Shown here one piece after another: positions 21,226 through 29,989 of a stretch of DNA of 64,000 nucleotides. The stretch is from Afipia sp. Root123D2 (GTDB taxonomy: Bacteria > Pseudomonadota > Alphaproteobacteria > Rhizobiales > Xanthobacteraceae). Every line of letters begins with the position of its first letter. Position 1 is the first letter of the stretch. The DNA lies in NCBI RefSeq assembly GCF_001425835.1, contig NZ_LMDP01000002.1, positions 62,001 through 126,000 on the forward strand. The letters run 5' to 3'. The position numbers and the translations under genes were made by a program. Under the pieces are notes generated by a model. It was given only the letters and a program-made list of their open reading frames with translations. It did no database searches and was not told where the DNA came from.

Positions 21226-22107
21226 ATGATGACTCCAGTGTCGGGCGGAACCAAAAGCAACCCCGAACTCGCAGCAGCAGCGCCACGCTCCGTCACACGC
21301 GTCGTGCAGATATTCGACGATCTGTGCTCGCGCCCGACAGGCGCGTCGCTGGCCACACTCAGTGAAAGCCTCGGCGTTCCGAAGAGCAGCCTTCTCAACC
21401 TGCTGCGCGGCCTTTTGGCGAGCAATCACCTGACCTTTGTGGATGGCCTTTACCAGCTCGGACCTGAAGCCTACGGAATGGCCAGCGCTATCATTGCTGC
21501 CCGGCGCTTCCTCAGTTTTGCGGACCTGGCGCGCCCGATCATGCGCCGGCTGGTCGACACAACCCAGGAAACAGCCGTGCTGGCCGTGATGTCCGGCGAC
21601 AAGAAATCGGCGATTTATGTCGAAAAGATAGAGAGCCCAACCGCCCTTCGTTTTACTGCAACGGTGGGTGACTCGCGTCCGCTGCTGTGGTCTGCGGTGG
21701 GGCGTGTCCTGCTGGCATTCCAGATCGACCATTGGCTGAACGAATACATGCGAACGGTCAAAATGGTGAAGCACACACCTGTTTCCGAAATCCGGCGGGC
21801 GCGTTTGCGGGAAATTCTGGAAGAAGTCCGGCGCACGCATGTGGCAGTCACCGCCGACCAAGGCACCATGAACGTTTCTGGCTTCGCCGCGCCGATCTTC
21901 GACAGTTCGGGCACGCTGGTCGCGGCCGTCGGACTTGCCGCCCCGACCGATCGCTCGAAAACCCGGGTCGCGGAATTCAGCGCCATTGCGCACGATGCCG
22001 GCCTGGAGATTTCCCGGCTGATGGGTTACCGGCCCTTCGTCGCGGACACGGGACCTCGCCGTCGGCAGCCCGCAAAAACCCGGCAGCCTGCTCCGCGCCA
22101 GGGCTAA
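21226..22107 (+). CDS. IclR-family transcriptional regulator
   Basis: A 293-residue regulator with an N-terminal winged helix (about 20-80; SLGVPKSSLLNLLRGL is the recognition region) and an IclR effector domain (about 95-265, with AVMSGDKKSAIYVEKIESP and the ligand-domain segment GFAAPIFDSSGTLVAAVGLA). The start is at the first of two tandem ATGs, after CAGGAACG. It is transcribed toward the six-gene catabolic operon that begins 331 bases downstream. Palindromes of one type lie upstream of its own start, of that operon and of the TRAP operon, so it is the probable local regulator of all three. Confidence 0.92.
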   Translation: MMTPVSGGTKSNPELAAAAPRSVTRVVQIFDDLCSRPTGASLATLSESLGVPKSSLLNLLRGLLASNHLTFVDGLYQLGPEAYGMASAIIAARRFLSFADLARPIMRRLVDTTQETAVLAVMSGDKKSAIYVEKIESPTALRFTATVGDSRPLLWSAVGRVLLAFQIDHWLNEYMRTVKMVKHTPVSEIRRARLREILEEVRRTHVAVTADQGTMNVSGFAAPIFDSSGTLVAAVGLAAPTDRSKTRVAEFSAIAHDAGLEISRLMGYRPFVADTGPRRRQPAKTRQPAPRQG

Positions 22108-22279
22108 CTCCGCAGACCGACGGCTCATTTTCCGCGAATCCTGCTTTGCAGCTTAGCCGGCGTCGATCATGCATGGAGTCGTGCGACGATGCGCCGCCGA
22201 CAATGTGCTTTTCCGTAATCCGGCAGGTACCGGCGCCCTTCCGGGCACGGCCAGCCATGCCCCACCGGCAATCCCCTAT

Positions 22280-22295
22280 GTTCATATATATGAAC
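22280..22295. promoter_or_regulatory. IclR-regulon operator-like site 2: perfect 16-bp palindrome
   Basis: GTTCATATATATGAAC is a perfect 16-bp palindrome, 143 bases upstream of the CoA transferase that opens the catabolic operon, within the 331-base spacer 22108-22438. Length and symmetry suit an IclR dimer site. Its AT-rich centre could overlap a promoter. No other gene or terminator is supported in this spacer. Confidence 0.6.
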
Positions 22296-22438
22296 TTATA
22301 CCATTTTTCTGAATTGCAGTACGCAAGGAAGGTAGCTAGGTTGCCGTCATCGCGGGCCGCATCGCAGCGCGCCGCCGTCTGCACAATGCACCAGTAACTG
22401 CTGCCGGTCAGTCATATCTCTCAGGGGCAATTTTCAGT

Positions 22439-23662
22439 ATGGGACCGCTGGACGGCATCAAGATCATCGACATGACCTCGGTCTTGATGGGGCCGTATGC
22501 AACGCAAATGCTCGGCGACTACGGTGCGAACGTCATCAAGGTTGAATCGCCGGATGGAGACATCACCCGCCAAATCGGCCCGACAAGACATCCGGGCATG
22601 GGTCCGATCTTTCTCAACGCCAACCGCAGCAAGCGCAGCATCGCGCTGGACCTCAAGGCACCTGCGGGACGCGACGCGTTGCTGAGGCTTGCGAGCACGG
22701 CCGATGTGCTGGTCTATAACGTGCGCCCGCAGGCCATGGCCCGGTTGAAACTCGACTACGACAGCGTCGCTGCGGTGAATCCGCGCATCGTCTACGCCGG
22801 CATGTTCGGCTTCGGCCAGCAAGGGCCTTATGCGGCCAAGCCCGCCTATGACGATCTGCTCCAAGGCGCCTCCGGACTGTCGCACCTGATCGCACGCGCC
22901 GGCGACGGGACACCACGCTACGTGCCGACCGCGCTCGCCGACCGCGTCGTCGGCCTGTCCGCAGTCGGCGCGATTCTGGCCAGCCTGCTGCATCGCCAGC
23001 GCACCGGCCAAGGTCAGCGCGTCGACATCCCGATGTTCGAGACGATGGTTGGCTTTGTGATGAGCGACCATCTCGGCGGCCTGACTTTCGAACCGCCACT
23101 GGACCAGGGCGGCTATTCCCGTCAGATGTCGCCGGATCGCCGCCCCTATCCCACCAGCGACGGCTACATCAGCGTCATCGTTTACAACGACAAGCAATGG
23201 AACAGCTTCTTCGATGTCAGTGGGCGCGACGACCTGCGAGCCGATCCGATGTTTGCGACATTCGCCGGACGGCTTGCCAATATCGACGCGGTCTATGCGG
23301 AGCTTGGACGCATCTTCGCGACGCGAACGACTGCGGAGTGGATGCGATTGCTCGACAAGGCAGACATCCCTTCGATGCCGGTCCATGACCTGCTGAGCAT
23401 CCTGGACGACCCCCATCTGGTCGAAACAGACTTCTTCCCCGTTGCCGAACATCCCAGTGAAGGAGCTATTCGCAGTATGCGTGTCGCAACCACCTGGTCG
23501 GACACGCCCGCAACGCCCTCGCGCCTCGCTCCAAGATTGGGCGAACAGAGTCGCGAAATTCTCCGCGAGGCCGGATTTGGGGATGAGGAAATCTCCCGGC
23601 TTTTCAACGAAGGCGTGATCCGGACGACTGGCCCGGATGACAGCAACAACAATCAGGATTGA
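22439..23662 (+). CDS. Family III CoA transferase (CaiB/BaiF)
   Basis: A 407-residue CaiB/BaiF-type enzyme, predicted to transfer CoA between acyl-CoA and a carboxylic acid in the cytosol. The N-terminal nucleotide-like CoA-binding region IIDMTSVLMGPYATQMLGDY is typical. The catalytic aspartate is predicted at D138 in KPAYDDLLQG. It opens the six-gene operon. A closely similar paralogue (28745-29989) ends the convergent TRAP operon; both share NRSKRS/NRNKRS and the TADV...HNVRP/YNVRP segments. In this setting it may activate a dicarboxylate such as itaconate, mesaconate or methylsuccinate using succinyl-CoA, but the acid is inferred only from the neighbouring genes. Confidence 0.88.
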   Translation: MGPLDGIKIIDMTSVLMGPYATQMLGDYGANVIKVESPDGDITRQIGPTRHPGMGPIFLNANRSKRSIALDLKAPAGRDALLRLASTADVLVYNVRPQAMARLKLDYDSVAAVNPRIVYAGMFGFGQQGPYAAKPAYDDLLQGASGLSHLIARAGDGTPRYVPTALADRVVGLSAVGAILASLLHRQRTGQGQRVDIPMFETMVGFVMSDHLGGLTFEPPLDQGGYSRQMSPDRRPYPTSDGYISVIVYNDKQWNSFFDVSGRDDLRADPMFATFAGRLANIDAVYAELGRIFATRTTAEWMRLLDKADIPSMPVHDLLSILDDPHLVETDFFPVAEHPSEGAIRSMRVATTWSDTPATPSRLAPRLGEQSREILREAGFGDEEISRLFNEGVIRTTGPDDSNNNQD

Positions 23663-23666
23663 ACCG

Positions 23667-24833
23667 ATGAACTTTGCACCGACGGAAAATCAGGAAGCCA
23701 TTCGCGAAGCGATTCAGAAGATTTGCGCCAATTTCGACGATGCCTACTGGCTGAACAAGGACCGCGAAGGCGGCTTTCCGCACGACTTTCACAAAGCGAT
23801 GGCGGATGCGGGATGGCTCGGCATCTGCATTCCAGAGGAATTCGGCGGCTCGGGGCTGGGCGTCACCGAAGCCGCCATCATGATGCGCACCATCGCCGAA
23901 TCCGGAGCCGGCATGTCGGGGGCCTCAGCAGTCCACATCAACGTGTTCGGGTTGAATCCGGTCGTGGTGTTCGGTACCGACGAGCAGCGCAAAAGGATGC
24001 TGCCGCCGATGATCGAGGGCCGGGAAAAGGCCTGCTTCGCGGTCACCGAGCCCAACACCGGTCTCAACACGACCCAACTCAAGACCCGGGCCGAAGCCAA
24101 AAACGACCGATACATCGTCAACGGCCAGAAAGTCTGGATTTCGACCGCGCAGGTCGCACACAAAATCCTCCTGCTGGCGCGCACCACGCCGCTGGAAGAG
24201 GTCAACAGTCCGACCCATGGCCTCAGCCTGTTCTACACCGATTTCGACCGCAAGCGCATCAAGGTGCATGAGATCGAAAAGATGGGTCGCAAGGTCGTCG
24301 ACTCCAACGAATTGTTCTTTGAGGATTTTGAAATCCCGATGGAGGATCGCATCGGCGAGGAAGGACGCGGCTTCGAATACATCCTGCACGGCATGAACCC
24401 CGAACGAGTGTTGATCGCCGCCGAAGCGGTCGGCCTCGGCAAGCTCGCACTGTCGCGCGCAGCCGACTATGCGAAGACACGCATCGTTTTCAATCGGCCA
24501 ATCGGCAAGAACCAGGCGATCCAGCATCCGCTGGCGAAGAACTGGATGGAGCTTGAAGCCGCCTGGCTGATGACGCTGTCCGCCGCGTGGCAATATGACA
24601 ACGGCCTGCCCTGCGGCGCGGCTGCCAACGCTGCGAAGTATCTCGCCGGCGAGGCGGGTTTTCAGGCTTGCGAGCAGGCGGTGATGACCCATGGCGGTTT
24701 TGGCTATGCCAAGGAGTTTCACGTCGAGCGCTATCTGCGTGAAGTGCTCATTCCGCGTATCGCGCCGATCAGTCCGCAATTGATCCTGAGCTTCATCGCC
24801 GAGCGCGTACTCGGCCTGCCGAAGTCCTACTAA
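23667..24833 (+). CDS. Acyl-CoA dehydrogenase
   Basis: A 388-residue FAD-dependent acyl-CoA dehydrogenase, expected to pass electrons to ETF. The N-terminal helical, middle beta (CFAVTEPNTGLNTTQLKTRA, 123-142) and C-terminal helical domains are all present. The catalytic base is probably E246 in GMNPERVLIAAE, the position used by isovaleryl-CoA dehydrogenase. The site used in short/medium-chain enzymes (YEG motif) instead reads IPRIAPISPQL. An upstream in-frame start at 23637 is possible, but ATG 23667 follows the previous stop by 4 bases with AGGA nearby. Within the operon it could oxidize methylsuccinyl-CoA or another branched acyl-CoA to the 2-enoyl-CoA used by the MaoC hydratase. Confidence 0.9.
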   Translation: MNFAPTENQEAIREAIQKICANFDDAYWLNKDREGGFPHDFHKAMADAGWLGICIPEEFGGSGLGVTEAAIMMRTIAESGAGMSGASAVHINVFGLNPVVVFGTDEQRKRMLPPMIEGREKACFAVTEPNTGLNTTQLKTRAEAKNDRYIVNGQKVWISTAQVAHKILLLARTTPLEEVNSPTHGLSLFYTDFDRKRIKVHEIEKMGRKVVDSNELFFEDFEIPMEDRIGEEGRGFEYILHGMNPERVLIAAEAVGLGKLALSRAADYAKTRIVFNRPIGKNQAIQHPLAKNWMELEAAWLMTLSAAWQYDNGLPCGAAANAAKYLAGEAGFQACEQAVMTHGGFGYAKEFHVERYLREVLIPRIAPISPQLILSFIAERVLGLPKSY

Positions 24834-24860
24834 GTTACGGCAGCGCAGGCAGGCATCGCC

Positions 24861-26123
24861 ATGGCCGACGTTATCCCGGTGGATGAACTCGATTTCGCCG
24901 GCCTGATCAAACCGGGCGATGTCGTCGTGTGCGGTCAGGCAACCGCCGAGCCACGCACGCTCACCGAAGCGATTGTGGCGCAGAAAGATCGGCTACCGTC
25001 CTTCACAATGATGGTGGGCCCGGTCTTTACCGACACGTTCGCGCCCGACCGGACCACCGGGATCGAGTTTCTAAGCTATGGCGTGATCGGAAATGCCCGG
25101 GTGCTGGCCAAGGCTCGCCGCCTCGACATCGTGCCCAGCAACTACAGTGCATTTTGCGCCGACTTTGCCGCAGGACGCCATCGAGCCGACGTCGTTCTGA
25201 TCCAGCTCTCGTCGCGGAATCCGGCCCGCGGACTGAGCACAAGCCTGTCAAACGACTATGTGCTGGATGCGGCGCGGCGGGCGCGCGTCGTCATCGCGGA
25301 AATCAATCCGGACGCGCCCTGGACCTTTGGCGCGGAGTGGCCGCAGGACATCCCCCTGCATGTCCGCGTCCAGGCGCGCCATCGTCCGGTCGAACTGGCA
25401 TCGCCCCCGGTCGATGACGTATCGCGCAAGATCGCAATGTACGCAGCCGGTCTGATTCCGGATGGTGCGACACTGCAGTTCGGCGTCGGCAAGGTTCCCG
25501 ACGCCATTCTCTCGAGCCTGTCGCATTTGCGCAATCTCGGGATTCATTCCGGCCTTATCAACGATGCCGTGGTTGACCTGATCGAGCGCGGCGTCGTGAC
25601 GAATGCCGCCAAGGGCATCGACGCGGGAATGACCGTTACCAATCAGTTGATCGGGACAAAACGTCTTTACGACTTCGCCCATGACAATGCAGCGGTGGAA
25701 GTTCGGCCGACATCCTACACTCATGCGGCCGGCGTGCTGGCGCGCATCAACAAACTGATTGCCCTCAACTCCGCGCTACAGGTTGGGCTCGACGGCAGCG
25801 TCAATTCCGAGACACTGAATGGTGTGGCCGTCGGCGCGATCGGCGGTCAGGTCGACTTTGTACGCGGTGCCAACGCATCACCCGGCGGCCGCGCAATCAT
25901 CGCGCTGCCGGCTGTTTCCAACGGACGCAGCCGCATCGTGCCGCATGTGGAAACGGTCACCACCGCGCGCGGTGACGTCGATGCTATCGTCACCGAATGG
26001 GGTGTCGCCGAACTGGCCGGGTGCAGCTTGCGCGAGCGCGCGCGACGGATGATCGGCATTGCCGCTCCGGAACATCGGGAGAACCTGAGCCGATCGGCCT
26101 TCATGCAGGAACGACAGCCATGA
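24861..26123 (+). CDS. Acetyl-CoA hydrolase/transferase-family protein (4-hydroxybutyrate/itaconate CoA transferase-like) lacking the usual catalytic Glu
   Basis: A 420-residue protein homologous along its length to 4-hydroxybutyrate CoA transferase, the family that also contains RipA/Ict of itaconate degradation. Conserved segments include [16 protein letters not shown] (205-220), GTKRLYDFA and [10 protein letters not shown]. In the characterized enzyme the catalytic glutamate lies in LGIHSEMISDG; here that stretch reads [11 protein letters not shown], giving Gly231 (codon GGC at 25551-25553). The protein may therefore work by another mechanism, act as a hydrolase or have lost transfer activity. 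Whether Ict-type homologues share this residue I cannot tell. It is the third gene of the operon, and its stop overlaps the racemase start (ATGA). Confidence 0.85.
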   Translation: MADVIPVDELDFAGLIKPGDVVVCGQATAEPRTLTEAIVAQKDRLPSFTMMVGPVFTDTFAPDRTTGIEFLSYGVIGNARVLAKARRLDIVPSNYSAFCADFAAGRHRADVVLIQLSSRNPARGLSTSLSNDYVLDAARRARVVIAEINPDAPWTFGAEWPQDIPLHVRVQARHRPVELASPPVDDVSRKIAMYAAGLIPDGATLQFGVGKVPDAILSSLSHLRNLGIHSGLINDAVVDLIERGVVTNAAKGIDAGMTVTNQLIGTKRLYDFAHDNAAVEVRPTSYTHAAGVLARINKLIALNSALQVGLDGSVNSETLNGVAVGAIGGQVDFVRGANASPGGRAIIALPAVSNGRSRIVPHVETVTTARGDVDAIVTEWGVAELAGCSLRERARRMIGIAAPEHRENLSRSAFMQERQP

Positions 26124-27325
26124 ACAGCAAAACCGATGCGGCCGAACACACCACACTCGGCGGCACGACCACACCGTCCGCTCAAGGACCGCTTCACGGA
26201 ATCCGCATTGTTGAGTTCGCCGGTGTCGGGCCGGCGCCGATGGCCGCCATGCTGCTGGCTGACCTCGGAGCCGACGTGATCCGCATCGACCGCCTCCAGC
26301 CCAGTGGTCTCGGCATCGACAAGCCGAAAAAATTCGACCTGCTGGCGCGCGGCCGGCAAGCCGTGGCCATCGATCTCAAGCACGCCGATGGCGTGGCCTG
26401 CGCGCTCGATCTCATCGCGTCGGCGGACGGGCTGATCGAGGGATTTCGTCCCGGGGTGATGGAACGGATCGGCCTCGGGCCTGACGAATGTTTCAAACGA
26501 AACCCCCGCCTGGTCTTTGGCCGCGTGACCGGCTGGGGCCAGCATGGGCCGCTGGCACCCGTGGCGGGGCACGATCTGAATTACATTGCCTTGACCGGCG
26601 CACTTCATGCCATCGGCCGCGCCGGCGAGCCGCCTGCTCCGCCGCTCAATCTGGTCGGGGACTACGGCGGCGGCGCGCTATATCTCGCCTTCGGCATGAT
26701 GTGCGCTCTGGTCGAGCGGCAGCGCTCCGGCCGCGGCCAGATCGTCGATGCTGCGATGATCGATGGCGCCGCGACGCTGATGACATCCCTTTTCGGCATG
26801 ATTGGCGCGGGAATCCACAATGCCCCGCGCGGCGCCAATCTGCTCGATTCCGGCGCACCTCATTACGAGGTCTACCGCTGCGCCGATGGCGAGTATGTCG
26901 CAATCGCCCCGATCGAGGAGAAATTCCGTACGGTCCTGCTCGAACGCATCGGGATCGATCCGGCCGAATTCCCCGACGTTGCCGATCGCGCCCACTGGCC
27001 TAAAGCAAAGGCGATCCTGGCGGAGACATTCGCACAGCGCTCACGGCAGGAATGGTGCGAACTGCTGGAAGGCAGCGATGCCTGTTTCGCGCCCGTCCTC
27101 TCGGCGCAGGAAGCTCCCGATCACCCGCACAACAAGGCGAGACGGACCTTCGTTGAGATCGACAGCGTGATGCAGCCGGCGCCCGGACCCCGCTTCAGCC
27201 GGACAAGCCCACCGCTGCCGCGCAGTTCACAGCAATGCCGCGGCGATACTGGTGACTTGCTCGCTGCTTGGGACATCGACAGCGGGCGCATCGCAACGCT
27301 GCGAAACGCCGGAATCATCCGATAA
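26120..27325 (+). CDS. Alpha-methylacyl-CoA racemase (CaiB/BaiF fold)
   Basis: A 401-residue CaiB/BaiF-fold protein that is a racemase rather than a CoA transferase. Residues H151 (AGHDLNY), D181 (LVGDYGG) and E266 (APIEEKF) reproduce the spacing 30 and 85 of the catalytic H126/D156/E241 set of mycobacterial alpha-methylacyl-CoA racemase. GWGQHGP and the DG-containing AAMIDGA segment also fit. Such enzymes epimerize the alpha carbon of 2-methylacyl-CoAs. In this operon, 2-methylsuccinyl-CoA is an attractive substrate, feeding the right enantiomer to the dehydrogenase. ATG 26120 overlaps the previous stop; a longer frame from 25997 lies inside the upstream gene and is rejected. Confidence 0.9.
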   Translation: MNSKTDAAEHTTLGGTTTPSAQGPLHGIRIVEFAGVGPAPMAAMLLADLGADVIRIDRLQPSGLGIDKPKKFDLLARGRQAVAIDLKHADGVACALDLIASADGLIEGFRPGVMERIGLGPDECFKRNPRLVFGRVTGWGQHGPLAPVAGHDLNYIALTGALHAIGRAGEPPAPPLNLVGDYGGGALYLAFGMMCALVERQRSGRGQIVDAAMIDGAATLMTSLFGMIGAGIHNAPRGANLLDSGAPHYEVYRCADGEYVAIAPIEEKFRTVLLERIGIDPAEFPDVADRAHWPKAKAILAETFAQRSRQEWCELLEGSDACFAPVLSAQEAPDHPHNKARRTFVEIDSVMQPAPGPRFSRTSPPLPRSSQQCRGDTGDLLAAWDIDSGRIATLRNAGIIR

Positions 27326-27362
27326 CCAGAAATATCCGACACTCAATAGAAGGGAGCTACAG

Positions 27363-27818
27363 ATGGCAGGTCTATACTTCGAGGAATTCATCGTCGGCCA
27401 TGAATTTCACCATGAGTTCAGCCGTACGGTCACCGAAATGGACAATACGATGTTCAGCCTGCTGACGCAGAACCCGCAGCCCCTGCACGTCGATGCGCAT
27501 TTCTCGGAGAACACTGAATTCGGACAGCGTCTGTTCAACAGCCTCTATACGCTGGGCATCATGATCGGCATGAGTGTCTACGACACCACGCTCGGCACCA
27601 CGGTCGGCAACCTCGGCATGACCGAGGTCAAATTCCCCAAGCCGGTGTTCCATGGGGATACACTGAAGGCGCACACCAAAATCATTTCCAAGCGTCTCAG
27701 CAAGTCGCGCCCCAATCAAGGTATTGTCGAATTCGAACACACCGCGACCAACCAGCGCGGCGAGGTCGTCGCCAGTTGCCGGCGCACCGGCCTGATGCAT
27801 TGCAAGCCGAAGGCCTGA
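27363..27818 (+). CDS. MaoC-family hot-dog dehydratase (itaconyl/mesaconyl-CoA hydratase-like)
   Basis: A 151-residue single hot-dog domain protein. The hydratase-2-type motif NPQPLHVDAHF (37-47) carries the expected histidine and aspartate. KFPKPVFHGDTLKAHTKI in the second half is characteristic of MaoC-like hydratases. An AGAAGGGAGC box precedes ATG 27363. Its place directly before a CitE-like lyase and after an Ict-family protein matches the itaconate genes ripB/ich, whose product hydrates itaconyl-CoA to citramalyl-CoA; mesaconyl-CoA hydration by a close relative is the alternative. It acts in the cytosol, probably as an oligomer. Confidence 0.88.
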   Translation: MAGLYFEEFIVGHEFHHEFSRTVTEMDNTMFSLLTQNPQPLHVDAHFSENTEFGQRLFNSLYTLGIMIGMSVYDTTLGTTVGNLGMTEVKFPKPVFHGDTLKAHTKIISKRLSKSRPNQGIVEFEHTATNQRGEVVASCRRTGLMHCKPKA

Positions 27819-27822
27819 ACCG

Positions 27823-28683
27823 ATGCGGTCATTCCTGTTCGTTCCGGGCGACAGCGCCCGCAAATTCGAGAGCGCGAAGAAAACCGCAGCGGATGCCCTG
27901 ATCCTCGATCTCGAGGATTCGGTGGCGCCCGATCAGAAGGCGACGGCGCGGACCATCACCCGTGGAATGCTCGATGCGCGGAAGGCCGGGCAGAAGCTCT
28001 ACGTTCGCGTCAATGCGCTCGATACTGGACTGACACTTGCGGACCTTGCCGCCGTGATGCCAGGTCGGCCCGACGGCATCGTCCTGCCGAAATGCGCCGG
28101 CCCTGCCGACGTCAATCACCTCGCGCTCTATCTCGACGCCTTTGAAGCGGCATCTGCGCTTGAGACGCAGTCGACCCGCATCGTCGTCGTCGCAACGGAG
28201 ACCGCACAAGCCGTGCTCAAGCTGCACAGCTACGAAGGTGCCAGTTCGCGGCTGTGGGGCATGATGTGGGGCGCCGAGGATCTCGCGGCCTCGCTCGGCG
28301 CGTCACGCAACAGCACCGACGGGCGCTACCACAGCCCGTTCCTGCTCGCGCGGGACCTGTGCTTGATCAGCGCGGCGGCAGCGGGCGTGGTGGCGATCGA
28401 CACCATCGCCACCGACATCGACAACCTCGCCGCGCTCAAGGACGAGACCGTCGCGGCCCGGCGTGACGGGTTTCTCGCCAAGGCCGTGATTCATCCCAAG
28501 CACGTCGATGTCGTCAACGCCGCGATGACACCAACCGACGAAGAGGTCGTTTGGGCACGGAACATCGTCAAGGCGTTCGACGACAATCCGAATTCCGGGG
28601 TCGTCAAGATCGACGGAAAGATGATCGACAAGCCGCATTTGCGCGCCGCGATAAAAATTCTGGGGTTGGTTGAACCGAAGTAG
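27823..28683 (+). CDS. CitE-like CoA-ester lyase (citramalyl/malyl-CoA lyase family)
   Basis: A 286-residue HpcH/HpaI aldolase-superfamily protein of the CitE branch, Mg2+-dependent. Visible family segments are FLFVPGDSARKFESA (5-19), ALILDLEDSVAPDQKATAR, GIVLPKCAGPADV and MMWGAEDLAASLGA, which hold the metal-binding acidic residues. Members cleave 3-hydroxyacyl-CoAs; in the ripC/ccl context the substrate is citramalyl-CoA, giving acetyl-CoA and pyruvate. It begins 4 bases after the MaoC gene and ends the operon, 61 bases from the convergent CoA transferase. The assignment to citramalyl-CoA is by context; beta-methylmalyl-CoA or malyl-CoA are alternatives. Confidence 0.88.
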   Translation: MRSFLFVPGDSARKFESAKKTAADALILDLEDSVAPDQKATARTITRGMLDARKAGQKLYVRVNALDTGLTLADLAAVMPGRPDGIVLPKCAGPADVNHLALYLDAFEAASALETQSTRIVVVATETAQAVLKLHSYEGASSRLWGMMWGAEDLAASLGASRNSTDGRYHSPFLLARDLCLISAAAAGVVAIDTIATDIDNLAALKDETVAARRDGFLAKAVIHPKHVDVVNAAMTPTDEEVVWARNIVKAFDDNPNSGVVKIDGKMIDKPHLRAAIKILGLVEPK

Positions 28684-28744
28684 CCGGACCACCGCACACC
28701 AAACGGATAGCGCTCCGGCACCCAAAGTGACGGACCGTCATCTG

Positions 28745-29989
28745 CTAGCCGGAATCGCGAACCATAGCGCCCTCTCCGGCCAGCGCTTCGATGTCACCGT
28801 CGCTGAAGCCCGCCTCGCGCAGGATTTCATCACCGTGCTCACCAAGCCGCGGCGGACAACTGCGGATCGACGACGGCGTGCGGCTCCAGCGCGCCGCCGG
28901 GCCCGCGACGCGAAGCTTGCCCTCGGTGGGATGGTCGATCTCCCGGAAAAATCCCACCTCGGACAGATGCGGATCGTCGATCAGGCTGTCGAGGTCATGC
29001 ATCGGCCCGCAAGGAATATCGGCTTCCTCGAACAGGCGCATCCACTCTGCTGTCGTGCGGGTCTCGATCAGGTCGGCGAGCCACTTGTAGACGTGGTCGT
29101 AATTTCGGGTGCGTGCCGACATGTCCTTGAAACGTGGATCGCGCTGCTCCGGATCGGTCTTGATGGCACTGAAGAAGGCGTCCCAATGCTTGTCCGTATA
29201 AATCAGTGCGCATATGTAACCGTCGCGCGTTCGATAGGGACGCCGATCGGGCGCGAGCAACCGGGAATATCCCGGCGGGCCGAGCGGCGGGTCATAGCTG
29301 CGTCCAGCCATGTGGTCACCGAGCACGAACTGCGCCATGGTTTCGAACATCGGGACTTCGATCGCCTGCCCCTCGCCGGTGCGGTCGCGATGCAGCAGCC
29401 CGGCGAGAATGGCGTGGGTCGCGTTCAACCCGACAATGCGATCGGCAATCGTGGCGGGTGAATAGCGTGGCTCGCCGGTGATCTTGCCGACCAGAGCCGG
29501 CAGCGCCGTCAGCCCCTGAATCAAGTCATCATAAGCCGGCCGCCCGGCGTAGGGCCCTTCCTCGCCAAACCCATGCAGGGCGACGTAAACGAGCCGTGGA
29601 TTGACCACGAGCAGATCGTCGGCGCTGAGCTTCAACCGCCGCATCGCGGCAGGCCGCACGTTATGGACGAAGACATCGGCGGTCTCACTCAACCGCAGCA
29701 ATGCCTCGCGGCCACGCGGTTTCTTCAGGTCCAGAACGATCGACCGCTTGTTTCGATTGCCCTGGAGATACATCGCTCCCATACGCGGACTGCGCATGGG
29801 AGCGGCATAGCGCATCACGTCGCCTTCAGGGCTTTCGACCTTGATGACGTCGGCCCCGTAATCTCCCAGGATCATGGTGGCGTAAGGCCCCATCATGACA
29901 CTGGTCAGATCGATCACCCTGACTCCCGCCAACGGGCCTTTCGCCCCAGTTGCAGCAGCCTGCGCCCCGGCCCTGCCACGCTGGTTCAC
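28745..29989 (-). CDS. Family III CoA transferase (CaiB/BaiF), paralogue of 22439-23662
   Basis: A 414-residue CaiB/BaiF enzyme with the predicted catalytic aspartate D154 in RPAYDDLIQG. It resembles the plus-strand CoA transferase at 22439 throughout the first 160 residues (VIDLTSVMMGPYATMILGDY; NRNKRSIVLDLKKP), so the two are recent-looking paralogues. It starts at GTG 29989, overlapping the TGA of the TRAP binding-protein gene (GTGA), and is the last gene of the TRAP operon. Co-transcription with an importer suggests that it adds CoA to the solute just imported. Divergence of the two copies could reflect two substrates or two CoA donors. Confidence 0.88.
   Translation of the reverse strand: MNQRGRAGAQAAATGAKGPLAGVRVIDLTSVMMGPYATMILGDYGADVIKVESPEGDVMRYAAPMRSPRMGAMYLQGNRNKRSIVLDLKKPRGREALLRLSETADVFVHNVRPAAMRRLKLSADDLLVVNPRLVYVALHGFGEEGPYAGRPAYDDLIQGLTALPALVGKITGEPRYSPATIADRIVGLNATHAILAGLLHRDRTGEGQAIEVPMFETMAQFVLGDHMAGRSYDPPLGPPGYSRLLAPDRRPYRTRDGYICALIYTDKHWDAFFSAIKTDPEQRDPRFKDMSARTRNYDHVYKWLADLIETRTTAEWMRLFEEADIPCGPMHDLDSLIDDPHLSEVGFFREIDHPTEGKLRVAGPAARWSRTPSSIRSCPPRLGEHGDEILREAGFSDGDIEALAGEGAMVRDSG

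Noticed and set aside
28728-28740. TGACGGACCGTCA dyad between the convergent CitE and CoA-transferase genes
   Set aside because: The stem is only 6 bp with one central base and has no T-tract, so neither a terminator nor an operator is supported.
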